This document shows, one piece after another, positions 42,663-50,615 of a stretch of DNA of 64,000 nt; position 1 is the first letter of the stretch; each line of letters starts with the position of its first letter. Position numbers and translations under genes: made by a program. The notes below the pieces were generated by a model. That model worked only from the letters and a program-made list of their open reading frames with translations. It did no database searches and was not told the origin of the DNA. Source of the DNA: an uncultured Lachnospiraceae bacterium (GTDB lineage Bacteria; Bacillota; Clostridia; Lachnospirales; Lachnospiraceae); assembly GCA_910587095.1 (NCBI GenBank), contig CAJUMJ010000048.1, positions 45,942 to 109,941 of the forward strand, written 5' to 3'.

Positions 42663-43772
42663 TCAGGCGATCTCAAAGGGAATACGCTGTCCCGTAGCAT
42701 GGTCAAAGAGAAATACCTTGCGAGGTTTCAATGCAAACCGCACGGTTTCGCCAGACAGATGCTCGCAGCTTTCCGCGTCGACGATGGAGCGGACCACGGG
42801 ATTTTGCGAAGCGGGGTGGGTGGAGACGATGCTCACGTCCCGTCCCATGACCTCCGGTCGGCTTAAGCGGCATGTAAAGGAACCCTTTTCCGACAGGATA
42901 AAGCCTTCCGGGCGTATGCCCACATGCACCGGCCGGTCAGGCACGTTTTTCAGTGTAAGAACCGCTTCCTCCCCAATCAGGAGGGAGCCGTTTTCCACCT
43001 TTCCCTCAAAGAGATTGATGGGAGGCGTCCCAAGGAACTTCGCGACAAACAGATTGGCGGGGTTGTCGTACACATCCTGCGGTTTCCCGATCTGCTGTAC
43101 CAGCCCGTCTTTCATCACCACGATGAGATCGGAGATACTCATCGCTTCGTCCTGATCGTGGGTCACAAAGATTGTGGTGATAGCCGTCTTTTTCTGGATG
43201 CGGCGGATTTCCTCGCGGGTCTGGATTCTGAGTCTGGCGTCCAGATTGGAGAGAGGCTCGTCTAAAAGAAGAACCCGGGGCAGTTTGACCAACGCTCTTG
43301 CGATAGCCACGCGCTGCTGCTGACCGCCGGATAATTCCGCAGGTTTCCGATCCAGAAGATTTCCGATCTCCACAAGCCCCGCGGCTTCTTCCACCCGGGC
43401 GCGCATCTCTTCTTTGGAAAGCTTGTCCGCGCCCTTCAGATTTTCCAGAGGAAAGCGGATGTTCTGCTCCACATTCAGGTGGGGATAGAGCGCGTAGTTC
43501 TGGAATACCATGCCCACGCCCCGCTTCTGCGGGGTGAGCGACGTAACGTCCTCCTCGTCAAAGAAGATCTGTCCCTCCGTCGGTTTCTGCAGACCGCAGA
43601 TCAGATTTAGCGTCGTGCTTTTCCCGCAGCCGGAAGGGCCGAGGAGTCCCACCAGCTTGCCGTCGGGTATCTCAAAGGTAAAATCGTTTACGGCGGTGAC
43701 GTCTTCCTTCTTTTTATTACCTCTTCCCCTGCCGGGGAATTTCTTTGTCAGATGTGAGAGAACAATTTTCAT
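42663..43772 (-). CDS. CUT1-type ABC ATPase (MsmK/UgpC-like)
   Basis: A 369-residue ATPase. Walker A GPSGCGKST near residue 42, Q-loop VFQNYALYPHL, signature LSGGQQQR, Walker B VLLLDEPLSNLD and switch His in FVTHDQDEA are all intact. The last 120 residues form the TOBE/MOP-like regulatory domain (HVGIRPEGFIL). It is the only MsmK-type ATPase in the window, so it could also serve the ATPase-less transporter at 16108-19257. A 102-bp gap with a GC-rich palindrome separates it from the permease. Confidence 0.93.
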   Translation of the reverse strand: MKIVLSHLTKKFPGRGRGNKKKEDVTAVNDFTFEIPDGKLVGLLGPSGCGKSTTLNLICGLQKPTEGQIFFDEEDVTSLTPQKRGVGMVFQNYALYPHLNVEQNIRFPLENLKGADKLSKEEMRARVEEAAGLVEIGNLLDRKPAELSGGQQQRVAIARALVKLPRVLLLDEPLSNLDARLRIQTREEIRRIQKKTAITTIFVTHDQDEAMSISDLIVVMKDGLVQQIGKPQDVYDNPANLFVAKFLGTPPINLFEGKVENGSLLIGEEAVLTLKNVPDRPVHVGIRPEGFILSEKGSFTCRLSRPEVMGRDVSIVSTHPASQNPVVRSIVDAESCEHLSGETVRFALKPRKVFLFDHATGQRIPFEIA

Positions 43773-43837
43773 ACTTTTGCAGTCCTTTCCGACAATGCGT
43801 ATTTTCCGTGTAAGCGTGAGCTTTTTATGTCAGTATT

Positions 43838-44587
43838 TCAGATTCCGTATTCATCCCTTAAGTCGACAGATATATGATCCAAGTCGGGATAGACAAAGCT
43901 CTCCGTGATACCGAGTACCCGGAGACTTTCTATAAAGTATTTTTTCCGCTCACAGGGAATGATGATTTTGTAGAGCATATTATCGTCGCAGATGTCTTCC
44001 AGATGCTTTAGCGAGTTGTGGACGGTGAAATTGGAGTGCTGGGAGTACATGCGCAAATTGTTTTCCGTGGAGCTGCATGCCAGAATACGGTTTACCAGTT
44101 CGGGGTTGTGGTGAGCGTGCTTAAAAGCGGGCAAAAGCATTTCCTGTGTGGTGTCGGCGTCGATGGGATAAATACAGTTGCCAAATCCCTCCCGCTCATT
44201 CAAAAGCCCCGGAGCCAGCACCCAAACGCAGCCGTCCGTATCGGACAGCTCCCGGTAGGTTTCCGTGGCAAAAAACACCGCGATCAGAGGGGACTGGCTC
44301 CAATCCAGCATTCTCGTGGGAAGACCGTAGTGCTGCATCAGGGATACCCAGCCAGCGTAGTTGTGTTTGGCGGGGGGATTGTCGATGATCTGCCTGGCGC
44401 GGGTGTAGAAATCGTTGGTGATATAGCGCTCGGCGTCAAGCCGCTTTTTACTTCTCTGGATGGAGGGGATGAGCGTGAGCGATGCATTTTCCTCCCCACG
44501 ATACCAGAGACGTATGCCGTGTTCTTTATATAAACTGTTTACGAACTGTAACAGCTCGTCGATGGTGCGTATTTCCTGGGTAATCAT
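43838..44587 (-). CDS. FRG-domain protein
   Basis: A 249-residue protein whose N-terminal third carries the FRG signature (IRLWYRGEENASLTLIPSI) followed by LMQHYGLPTRMLDWSQSPLIAVFFA. FRG proteins are widespread, of unresolved biochemistry, and often found near defence or mobile loci. The C-terminal part (KKYFIESLRVLGITESFVYPDLDHIS) completes the usual layout. GGAGGAATT precedes the start. It is the first gene after a well-formed promoter-operator and lies 65 bp before the ABC ATPase gene on the same strand. A link with sugar transport is not expected from the family. Confidence 0.85.
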   Translation of the reverse strand: MITQEIRTIDELLQFVNSLYKEHGIRLWYRGEENASLTLIPSIQRSKKRLDAERYITNDFYTRARQIIDNPPAKHNYAGWVSLMQHYGLPTRMLDWSQSPLIAVFFATETYRELSDTDGCVWVLAPGLLNEREGFGNCIYPIDADTTQEMLLPAFKHAHHNPELVNRILACSSTENNLRMYSQHSNFTVHNSLKHLEDICDDNMLYKIIIPCERKKYFIESLRVLGITESFVYPDLDHISVDLRDEYGI

Positions 44588-44656
44588 AATTCCTCCGCAT
44601 CAAAATGAAATGCTCAAAGAGAATAATTTCTGAATCGAGTGCGCGGCATTTTCCTG

Positions 44657-44708
44657 TTGAGTGCACATGCACTCAATATAGTATAGAAGATTTTGGCACG
44701 ATGCACAA
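44657..44708 (-). promoter_or_regulatory. Promoter and palindromic operator of the FRG-ABC operon
   Basis: Minus-strand -35 TTGTGC (44703-44708), 17-bp spacer, -10 TATACT (44680-44685). Immediately downstream is a 20-bp palindrome with perfect 9-bp arms, TTGAGTGCA and TGCACTCAA (44657-44676), covering the likely start site. This is a typical repressor site; no LacI-type gene is nearby, so the regulator is encoded elsewhere. Confidence 0.75.
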
Positions 44709-44837
44709 GGGTTAATAAGAAAACGTCACATCAAAACATTTTTGCGGATGTGGCTATGAAAATTTGAAAAACTGTTGTAAAATATGTTTTAATTTAAAAA
44801 AATTGGCAGAAAATGATAGGGAGAAAGAAGGAACTTT

Positions 44838-45962
44838 ATGGAAAAGAATACAAAACAAAATTTACTGATCGTGATTGTGGGAGTGGGATTGTTCGCGGCT
44901 TTGATGAATCTTCACGCGGTAATCCTCTTTCTGGAAAAAGGCGTAGGGATAATCCTCCCGATTATTGTCGGCGGCATATTGGCGCTGTTTATCAATGTAC
45001 CTATGATGGGTATCGAAAAGCGGCTCCGCAAGTTGCTGCAAAAAAGGAAAAAGCAGCCGTCTGACAAGTTCTACCGCGCCGTTTCGTTTCTGCTCACGTT
45101 TGCCTGTGTAGTGCTGGTGCTTACGCTTGTGTTCACCCTGCTCATACCGGAGCTTGCAAATTCCGTGAAAGGGCTTTATCTGTTGATCGAAGCGCGTCTG
45201 CCGCAGTGGATCGCATGGCTGGAGAGCCTTGACCCGGAGGCGGCATGGCTGGAAGAAATGCTCGCGGACATCAATCTGGAAAAGATCATGCAGAAAATTG
45301 GAACCGGTGCCAATTTCTTTTTGGAGAGTGTGGTGAGTACGGTATCCTCTGCCGCGAGCATCGTGATAACGGCGGCTTTCGGGCTGATTATCAGTATTTA
45401 TCTGGCGCTCGGAAAAGAACAGATAGGCGGACACGCCAGAAAGCTGTTATATGCTTACTTGAAGCCTGCATGGGCGGAAAATGTCCTTCATATCAGCCGG
45501 ACATTCAGCAGATGCTTTGCCAATTTCCTGTCGGGGCAGTGCGCGGAAGCGGTAATTCTTGGGATACTGATGTTTGTTGCATTCACGATCTTTAAACTGC
45601 CGTATGGAAGTCTGGTCGGCGTATTGACGGCGGTCTGCGCGATTATTCCGTATGTCGGGGCTTTTGTGTCCGGCGCTGTCAGTGTGGTTCTTGCCCTGCT
45701 GATCAGCCCTGCGCTGGCGGTTCGCTGTCTGATCGTTTATCTGGTCGTCCAGTTTGTGGAAAACCAGTTTATCTATCCGAGAGTCGTGGGCGGCTCGGTA
45801 GGGCTTCCGCCGTTATATACACTTGTTGCGGCAATGATCGGCGGAAAACTTTTTGGGATTATCGGCATTATATTTTTTATTCCGATTATGGCGGTGGTGA
45901 TTGAACTGGTGAAGGAGGATGCGGGGAAGCGCCTTGGCCGTAAAGGGAATCTTGCCGTATAA
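44838..45962 (+). CDS. AI-2E family transporter
   Basis: A 374-residue membrane protein of the AI-2E/PerM family with about eight helices. It opens with LLIVIVGVGLFAALMNL and ends with VQFVENQFIYPRVVGGSVGLPP and LFGIIGIIFFIPIMAVV, the strongly conserved family C-terminus. Members export or take up small molecules or ions; the AI-2 role is proven for few. The start follows GGGAGAAAGAAGGAA. It is a single gene, convergent with the Na/Pi cotransporter gene (31 bp apart). Confidence 0.9.
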   Translation: MEKNTKQNLLIVIVGVGLFAALMNLHAVILFLEKGVGIILPIIVGGILALFINVPMMGIEKRLRKLLQKRKKQPSDKFYRAVSFLLTFACVVLVLTLVFTLLIPELANSVKGLYLLIEARLPQWIAWLESLDPEAAWLEEMLADINLEKIMQKIGTGANFFLESVVSTVSSAASIVITAAFGLIISIYLALGKEQIGGHARKLLYAYLKPAWAENVLHISRTFSRCFANFLSGQCAEAVILGILMFVAFTIFKLPYGSLVGVLTAVCAIIPYVGAFVSGAVSVVLALLISPALAVRCLIVYLVVQFVENQFIYPRVVGGSVGLPPLYTLVAAMIGGKLFGIIGIIFFIPIMAVVIELVKEDAGKRLGRKGNLAV

Positions 45963-45993
45963 TTGGAGGAGTCTGTACAGAGAACAAAATTCA

Positions 45994-47748
45994 TTAATGA
46001 ATCTTTGGCAGTACATATTTTTCGGAGTAGAAGGCATACTGATTTTTGTAATAAGGGCTTTCCTCCTTCATTACGGAAAGGGAATGGTGCAGATTCATGC
46101 TGTTTTCGGCAGCGTCCACGATACAGATGGCGATGTTGGAACAGTGGTCTGCCGCCCGTTCCAGGTTGGTGAGAAGGTCCAGCCAGATAAAACCTGTCTC
46201 GATGGAGCAGATGCCCTTTTTCAGACGGTTTACATGGGCGTTTCGCATGTTTTCCTTCAAATCGTCGATGACCTGTTCCAGCGGTTCTATATTACGTGAT
46301 AATTCCAGATCGTTTTGTACAAACGCGTTACAGGAGAGCGTCATAATTTCTGAAACGGCGCCGCAAAGCACTTCCAGTTCTTTTAAGGCTTCAGGGGTGA
46401 ACTGCAGCTTTTTGTCCTTTAATTCTTCCGCGGATTTTAGAATATTGATGCTGTGGTCGGAAATCCGCTCCAGATCGCCGATCACTTTTAACATCATGGA
46501 GACGATGCCGCTGTCGGCGTCGCTCATCTGATAGTTGCTCAGTTTCACAAGGTAGGTTCCCAGAATATCCTCATAATGATCGCATTTATCTTCCGCCTCT
46601 ATTACTTCTTTGGCGGTTTGCTTATCGTATCGGGTCAGAAGGAGCATTCCCTTTTTCAAAGATGCGGTGGAGATTTCTGCCATTTCTCTTACTAACATAT
46701 AGCATCTGTCAAGCGCGATATGGGGAGCGGCAAGGAGCCTTTCGTCCAGTATGGAGGCGGTTTCTTCCGTTCCAGCGTCGGGGACGAGCTTCACCGCCAG
46801 TTTTTCCAGAAGGGCGGAGGTGGGGAGGAGCAGGATGGTGCAAAGGATATTAAACGCGGAGTGGGTAAGCGCGATGCCGAATAGTGACGCTGACTCATCC
46901 AATATCGCGGGCTTTATAAACAGGGATACGGGAAGAAAGACAAGGAGCAGGATCAAGGTTCCAAGTATATTAAAGGACAGATGGACGATGGCCGCCCGTC
47001 TGGCATTCTTTGTCGTGCCGAAGGAGGAGAGGAGCGCCGTCGCGCAGGTGCCGATATTCTGTCCCATGATGATCGGCATGGCGGCGCCGTATGAGACTTG
47101 TCCCGTGGAGGCAAGTGCCTGCAGGATACCGACGGAGGCGGAGCTCGACTGGATCACCGCCGTGAGCACGGCACCCACGATAATACCGAGAACGGGATTT
47201 TTAAACAGGATAAACATCTGCCGGAATGCGGGCACGTCGGCAAGCCCCGATACCGCGGAGGACATGGCGTCCATGCCGAACATCAGGGTGGCAAAGCCTA
47301 AAAGGATGGTTCCCGTATCCTTTTTCTTACTTGTTTTTCCAAACATAAAAAGAAGGATGCCGACCGTTGCCAGAATGGGCGTGAAGGAGGTTGGCTTTAG
47401 CATCCTGATAAAAAAGTTGTCGCTGGAAATGCCGCTTAAACTCAGAAGCCACGCCGTGACGGTGGTACCTACGTTTGCCCCCATGATCACGTTGATTGCC
47501 TGCTTTAAGGTCATTACGCCGGAGTTGACAAAACCCACCACCATCACGGTAGCGGCGGAGGAACTCTGAATCACGGCGGTGACGACCAGACCGGTAAGGA
47601 AGCCGGCGGTCTTGTTTTGGGTCAGTCTGGCAAGGAGCAGCTTCAAGCTCCCTTCCGCGCGCCGCTCCAATGCTTCGCTCATCACGCTCATGCCGAACAG
47701 AAACAGGCTTAAGCCTCCTGCCAGTGCTAAAACGTCAAAAATATCCAT
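45994..47748 (-). CDS. Na/Pi cotransporter family protein with PhoU-like domain
   Basis: A 584-residue protein. Residues 1-310 hold two inverted NptA-type repeats (SGVMTLKQAINVIMGANVGTT; GAAMPIIMGQNIGTCATALL), typical for sodium-dependent phosphate carriers. Residues about 350-560 form a helical PhoU-like domain (ADSGIVSMMLKVIGDLERISDHSINI). The first Met of the membrane part is ATG 47748; GAGGAGG lies about 12 nt before it, a long spacing. It sits 19 bp downstream of a KdpE-like response regulator, so a two-component system probably controls it, possibly in response to phosphate or ion balance. Confidence 0.9.
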   Translation of the reverse strand: MDIFDVLALAGGLSLFLFGMSVMSEALERRAEGSLKLLLARLTQNKTAGFLTGLVVTAVIQSSSAATVMVVGFVNSGVMTLKQAINVIMGANVGTTVTAWLLSLSGISSDNFFIRMLKPTSFTPILATVGILLFMFGKTSKKKDTGTILLGFATLMFGMDAMSSAVSGLADVPAFRQMFILFKNPVLGIIVGAVLTAVIQSSSASVGILQALASTGQVSYGAAMPIIMGQNIGTCATALLSSFGTTKNARRAAIVHLSFNILGTLILLLVFLPVSLFIKPAILDESASLFGIALTHSAFNILCTILLLPTSALLEKLAVKLVPDAGTEETASILDERLLAAPHIALDRCYMLVREMAEISTASLKKGMLLLTRYDKQTAKEVIEAEDKCDHYEDILGTYLVKLSNYQMSDADSGIVSMMLKVIGDLERISDHSINILKSAEELKDKKLQFTPEALKELEVLCGAVSEIMTLSCNAFVQNDLELSRNIEPLEQVIDDLKENMRNAHVNRLKKGICSIETGFIWLDLLTNLERAADHCSNIAICIVDAAENSMNLHHSLSVMKEESPYYKNQYAFYSEKYVLPKIH

Positions 47749-47767
47749 AACAGTTCGATGCCTCCTC

Positions 47768-48520
47768 TCATTTTGCAACGGTTGAATGGCTCGTCGCAGC
47801 CGTCTTGTCTGAAACCGGTTCACTTCGCTCGCACATGCGGTAGCCGATTCCCAGTTCGTTTACAATGTAATTTTTCTTGCCTGGCCTGGCTCCAAGTTTT
47901 TTGCGTATATTGGCCATGTTTACCTGGAGTTTTTTGACACTTCCTGAGTCGCTGTAACCCCATATTTCTTTGATAATGGCGCTGTAGGTCAGAACCTTTC
48001 CGGGATGCCTGGACAGAAAGGCAATAATGTTATACTCGGTTTGCGTCAGCTTAACCTCCGTTCCGTCTACAAAGACGCGTCTGGCGTCGTAGTCTATGAG
48101 AAAGCCGTCCGAGACAAAAACGCCGTCGTAAATCCCGTTATCGGAGTGAAATGCCGCTGTCCGCAGAGCAGAGCGGATTCTCGCCAACAGTTCGGCCGAG
48201 CTGAACGGTTTGGTGACATAGTCGTTGGCTCCATGATCCAGCGCTTCCACCTTGTCAGCCTCATCTGTTCTCGCGGATATAACAATGACAGGTATAAAAG
48301 AAGCTTTTCGCACTTCCCCGAGCAGTGTTATACCGTCCGCGTCGGGAAGTCCCATATCCAGAAGGATGAGATCGGGTCTGTGGGAGAAGAACAGCATTTT
48401 GCCGTTGGCGCAGTCGGATGCCGAAATCACCTGATAGCCGTCCGCCTCAAGCAAGGCGCCGATCAGACTGCTTATATTATGCTCATCTTCCACCACAAGT
48501 ATTTTATATTTGTTGCTCAT
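47768..48520 (-). CDS. OmpR/PhoB-family response regulator (KdpE-like)
   Basis: A 250-residue regulator. The receiver domain (1-125) has the acid pocket VEDEHN, the phosphorylated Asp in LILLDMGLPDADG, the Ser/Thr in VIVISAR and the Lys in DYVTKPFSSAEL. The winged-helix effector (about 130-235) reads VKLTQTEYNIIAFLSRHPGKV and VKKLQVNMANIRKKLG. The start overlaps the kinase gene by 17 bp. Sequence style matches KdpE, but no Kdp ATPase is present. Its likely target is the Na/Pi cotransporter gene downstream. Confidence 0.92.
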   Translation of the reverse strand: MSNKYKILVVEDEHNISSLIGALLEADGYQVISASDCANGKMLFFSHRPDLILLDMGLPDADGITLLGEVRKASFIPVIVISARTDEADKVEALDHGANDYVTKPFSSAELLARIRSALRTAAFHSDNGIYDGVFVSDGFLIDYDARRVFVDGTEVKLTQTEYNIIAFLSRHPGKVLTYSAIIKEIWGYSDSGSVKKLQVNMANIRKKLGARPGKKNYIVNELGIGYRMCERSEPVSDKTAATSHSTVAK

Positions 48521-49574
48521 GGATTTCCTCCTCCGTGTCTAACTGAAATCGAAAAACAGCGCCTCCATTTTTTGTGTTTTCCGCCTCGATTGTCCCGCCG
48601 TGCGCCCGGATGATGGCGGAGCAGACGCAAAGACCGATTCCGGCATTGCTTCTTCTGCAGTCGGAGGGCAGCGTCTCTGTATTATAATATCCTTTAAAAA
48701 TATGTTTCAGTCGTTCTTTTTCAATGCCGCAACCGTCGTCTGCAATCTCAAACACAACTCTTCCGTGAATCGTAAAAACTTTCAGGCTAAGCATCGTCAT
48801 TCCTTTGGCGTGGCAGACGGCATTTTCCAGAATATTTATTAAAACCTGTTCGATCAAAAGAGCGTCCATCTGGATGGAGATAAATTCTTCAGGCAAATCA
48901 ACTGACACTTCCTGGCAGGGATAGCGCTTATGAAAATGGATTAGTGCCGTGTCAAGAAATTCGTCCAGCACGGTTGATGTTTTAAAAAGTCTGACGTTTG
49001 TCCCGTCAAGTTTTGTGATGGAAAGAAGATTTTCCACCATACGGGTGAGCCATTGGGCGTCCTCCCGTATGCCCAGCAGCATTTTTTCTTTCTGCTGCGG
49101 GGCCAATCCGCTGTTTTCGTCTAACAGGGCCGAGCTTGCGCCGTATATGGTGGTGAGTGGGGTGCGCAGATCGTGGGAGACAGCCCGGAGCAGGTCTGCA
49201 CGCATCTTTTCCTTTTCGCTTTCTGCCTTTTCCGCCTCCTGTTTTTTCAGCTTGGTGGTGAGCGTGCATGTGGCAAAGGCAATGACGATCATAATGAGAG
49301 CGGAAACCAGATTGTCAGCCACCGTAAAGTTTAATTGAAAATAGGGAAGCTCAAAGGCAAAATCGAAGAGCAACACACCGGACAGAGCCGATAAGATACC
49401 CCAAATATAGCCTTCCGTGATAAGGGAAGTGAGAAAGGATCCCAAAATAAAGATGGCAGGGATCAGGGTGTATGCGCCGAAGGCGTTTTGAATCAAAAGG
49501 CACAGAACAAAGCAAAGGAGTAAAAAGAATACGGTAATGGCGGCGTCCGCCAGAGGTTTCGGTATTTTTTTCAT
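48504..49574 (-). CDS. Sensor histidine kinase (truncated KdpD-like)
   Basis: A 356-residue membrane kinase. Residues 10-100 hold four short helices (DUF4118, as in KdpD), HisKA follows with AVSHDLRTPLTTIYGASSAL (phosphorylated His), then HATPase with INILENAVCHA, IADDGCGIEKE and NAGIGLCVCSAIIRAHGG. It lacks the large N-terminal KdpD/UspA sensor domains of full KdpD. ATG 49574 follows AAGGAGCG. It is coupled to the response regulator and, through it, to the Na/Pi cotransporter. The signal is unknown; turgor, potassium or phosphate are candidates. Confidence 0.9.
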   Translation of the reverse strand: MKKIPKPLADAAITVFFLLLCFVLCLLIQNAFGAYTLIPAIFILGSFLTSLITEGYIWGILSALSGVLLFDFAFELPYFQLNFTVADNLVSALIMIVIAFATCTLTTKLKKQEAEKAESEKEKMRADLLRAVSHDLRTPLTTIYGASSALLDENSGLAPQQKEKMLLGIREDAQWLTRMVENLLSITKLDGTNVRLFKTSTVLDEFLDTALIHFHKRYPCQEVSVDLPEEFISIQMDALLIEQVLINILENAVCHAKGMTMLSLKVFTIHGRVVFEIADDGCGIEKERLKHIFKGYYNTETLPSDCRRSNAGIGLCVCSAIIRAHGGTIEAENTKNGGAVFRFQLDTEEEIHEQQI

Positions 49575-49700
49575 GGAACGCTCCTTGATAAATCGGGAAA
49601 GCAGTATGACACAGGAACATACTGTCTGCGAAGACTTGCTCCTACAGACAGTATACATGGAATGTGGCTAAGATTTGGATAAGAATGAAAGCGTGGCGGC

Positions 49701-50081
49701 TTAAGAGGAGCGCACGGCATTCTTAATAGCCTCAAAGCTTTCCTCGCTCAGATCGTGCTCCATCCGGCAGGCATCCTCCATCGCAGTCTGGCGGTTTACG
49801 CCGAGGCCGATGAGCCAGTCGGAGAGGATGGTGTGTCGTTCCAGCACATTTTCGGCACGTTTCTTTCCACTTTCGGTGAGCATGATAAAGCCGTTTTCGG
49901 ACATGGTGATATATGATTTTTCACGCAGGTTTTTCATGGCAACGCTGACGCTTGGTTTGGAAAAGTTCATTTCATTGGCAATGTCTATAGAGCGGACTTG
50001 TCCAAGTCGTCTTTGCAGTAAAAGGATGGTTTCCAGATAATCCTCCTGCGATTCGTCCGCTCGGTGTTTAATATAGCTCAT
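49701..50081 (-). CDS. DtxR/MntR-family metal-dependent repressor
   Basis: A 126-residue regulator with the DtxR/MntR fold: QEDYLETILLLQRRLGQVRSIDIA, MNFSKPSVSVAMKNL (recognition helix) and a metal-binding dimerisation domain ending AMEDACRMEHDLSEESFEAI. It lacks the SH3-like third domain, as in MntR-type proteins. It is divergent from feoA with paired TTAG/CTAA repeats between, so it probably represses FeoAB when Fe(II) or Mn(II) is plentiful. Iron versus manganese specificity cannot be told here; linkage to feo favours iron. Confidence 0.9.
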   Translation of the reverse strand: MSYIKHRADESQEDYLETILLLQRRLGQVRSIDIANEMNFSKPSVSVAMKNLREKSYITMSENGFIMLTESGKKRAENVLERHTILSDWLIGLGVNRQTAMEDACRMEHDLSEESFEAIKNAVRSS

Positions 50082-50127
50082 AATGTTCTCCGTTCAAATA
50101 TGGCGTATCTATGTTTGTTGGAATTTT

Positions 50128-50156
50128 ATCATATCATTTCCAGTGGGGAAAGACAA
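50128..50156 (-). promoter_or_regulatory. Promoter of the DtxR-type repressor
   Basis: Minus-strand -35 TTGTCT (50151-50156), 17-bp spacer, -10 TATGAT (50128-50133). It lies about 50 nt upstream of the start codon and does not overlap the operator of the feo promoter. Confidence 0.6.
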
Positions 50157-50191
50157 TAAAAACAGGGACAGGATTATTTTGAAAAAGGGGA

Positions 50192-50243
50192 TTGACAATG
50201 CGGGATAGTTATATTAAACTAACTGTAGTTAGAAAAAGCTAAC
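50192..50243 (+). promoter_or_regulatory. feo promoter with DtxR-type operators
   Basis: -35 TTGACA (50192-50197), 17-bp spacer, -10 TAAACT (50215-50220). The inverted repeat CTAACT-GT-AGTTAG (50219-50232) begins in the -10, and a further half-site GCTAAC (50238-50243) pairs with GTTAG. Repressor binding would cover the -10 and start site. TTAG/CTAA half-sites are typical for IdeR/DtxR-like regulators. Confidence 0.75.
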
Positions 50244-50280
50244 CACAAAACGAGAGAATAAAAAAAGGAAGGAGGCTGTT

Positions 50281-50493
50281 ATGAACCTGATCGATGCAAG
50301 AGTCGGAGAAGAGTACATTGTGAAGGATATCGAGGCGCAGGATGAGGAGTTAAAATCTTTTCTCTTTTCGCTGGGGTGTTACAGCGGGGAACCGATTACG
50401 GTGATCTCTCATCTCAGGGGCGGATGTGTTGTTTCTATAAAAGACGCCAGATACAACATGGACTCTGATTTGGCGAAAGCTATATCTATATAA
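50281..50493 (+). CDS. feoA: FeoA family protein
   Basis: A 70-residue SH3-like protein (VGEEYIVKDIEAQDEELKSFLFSLGCYSGEPITVI; here split in two strands) of normal FeoA length. It acts on the cytoplasmic side of FeoB to support ferrous iron uptake. GGAAGGAGG precedes the start. The FeoB gene follows after 122 bp, which is longer than usual, but no terminator is visible between them. Regulation by the divergent DtxR-type protein is suggested by the operators upstream. Confidence 0.9.
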   Translation: MNLIDARVGEEYIVKDIEAQDEELKSFLFSLGCYSGEPITVISHLRGGCVVSIKDARYNMDSDLAKAISI

Positions 50494-50615
50494 TCCGTAT
50501 ATATGCTATCGGCAAAAAAGCCGACATTATTTTGGAATATCAGTTAGTCTATACTAACACAGAAGTGAAGGATGGAACGGTGAAAAGAAGAAATGGGAAT
50601 GAGGAGGATCTAGAG

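Noticed and set aside
46751..47569. Plus-strand frame opposite the Na/Pi cotransporter gene
   Set aside because: Antisense shadow of conserved membrane repeats; no start signal.
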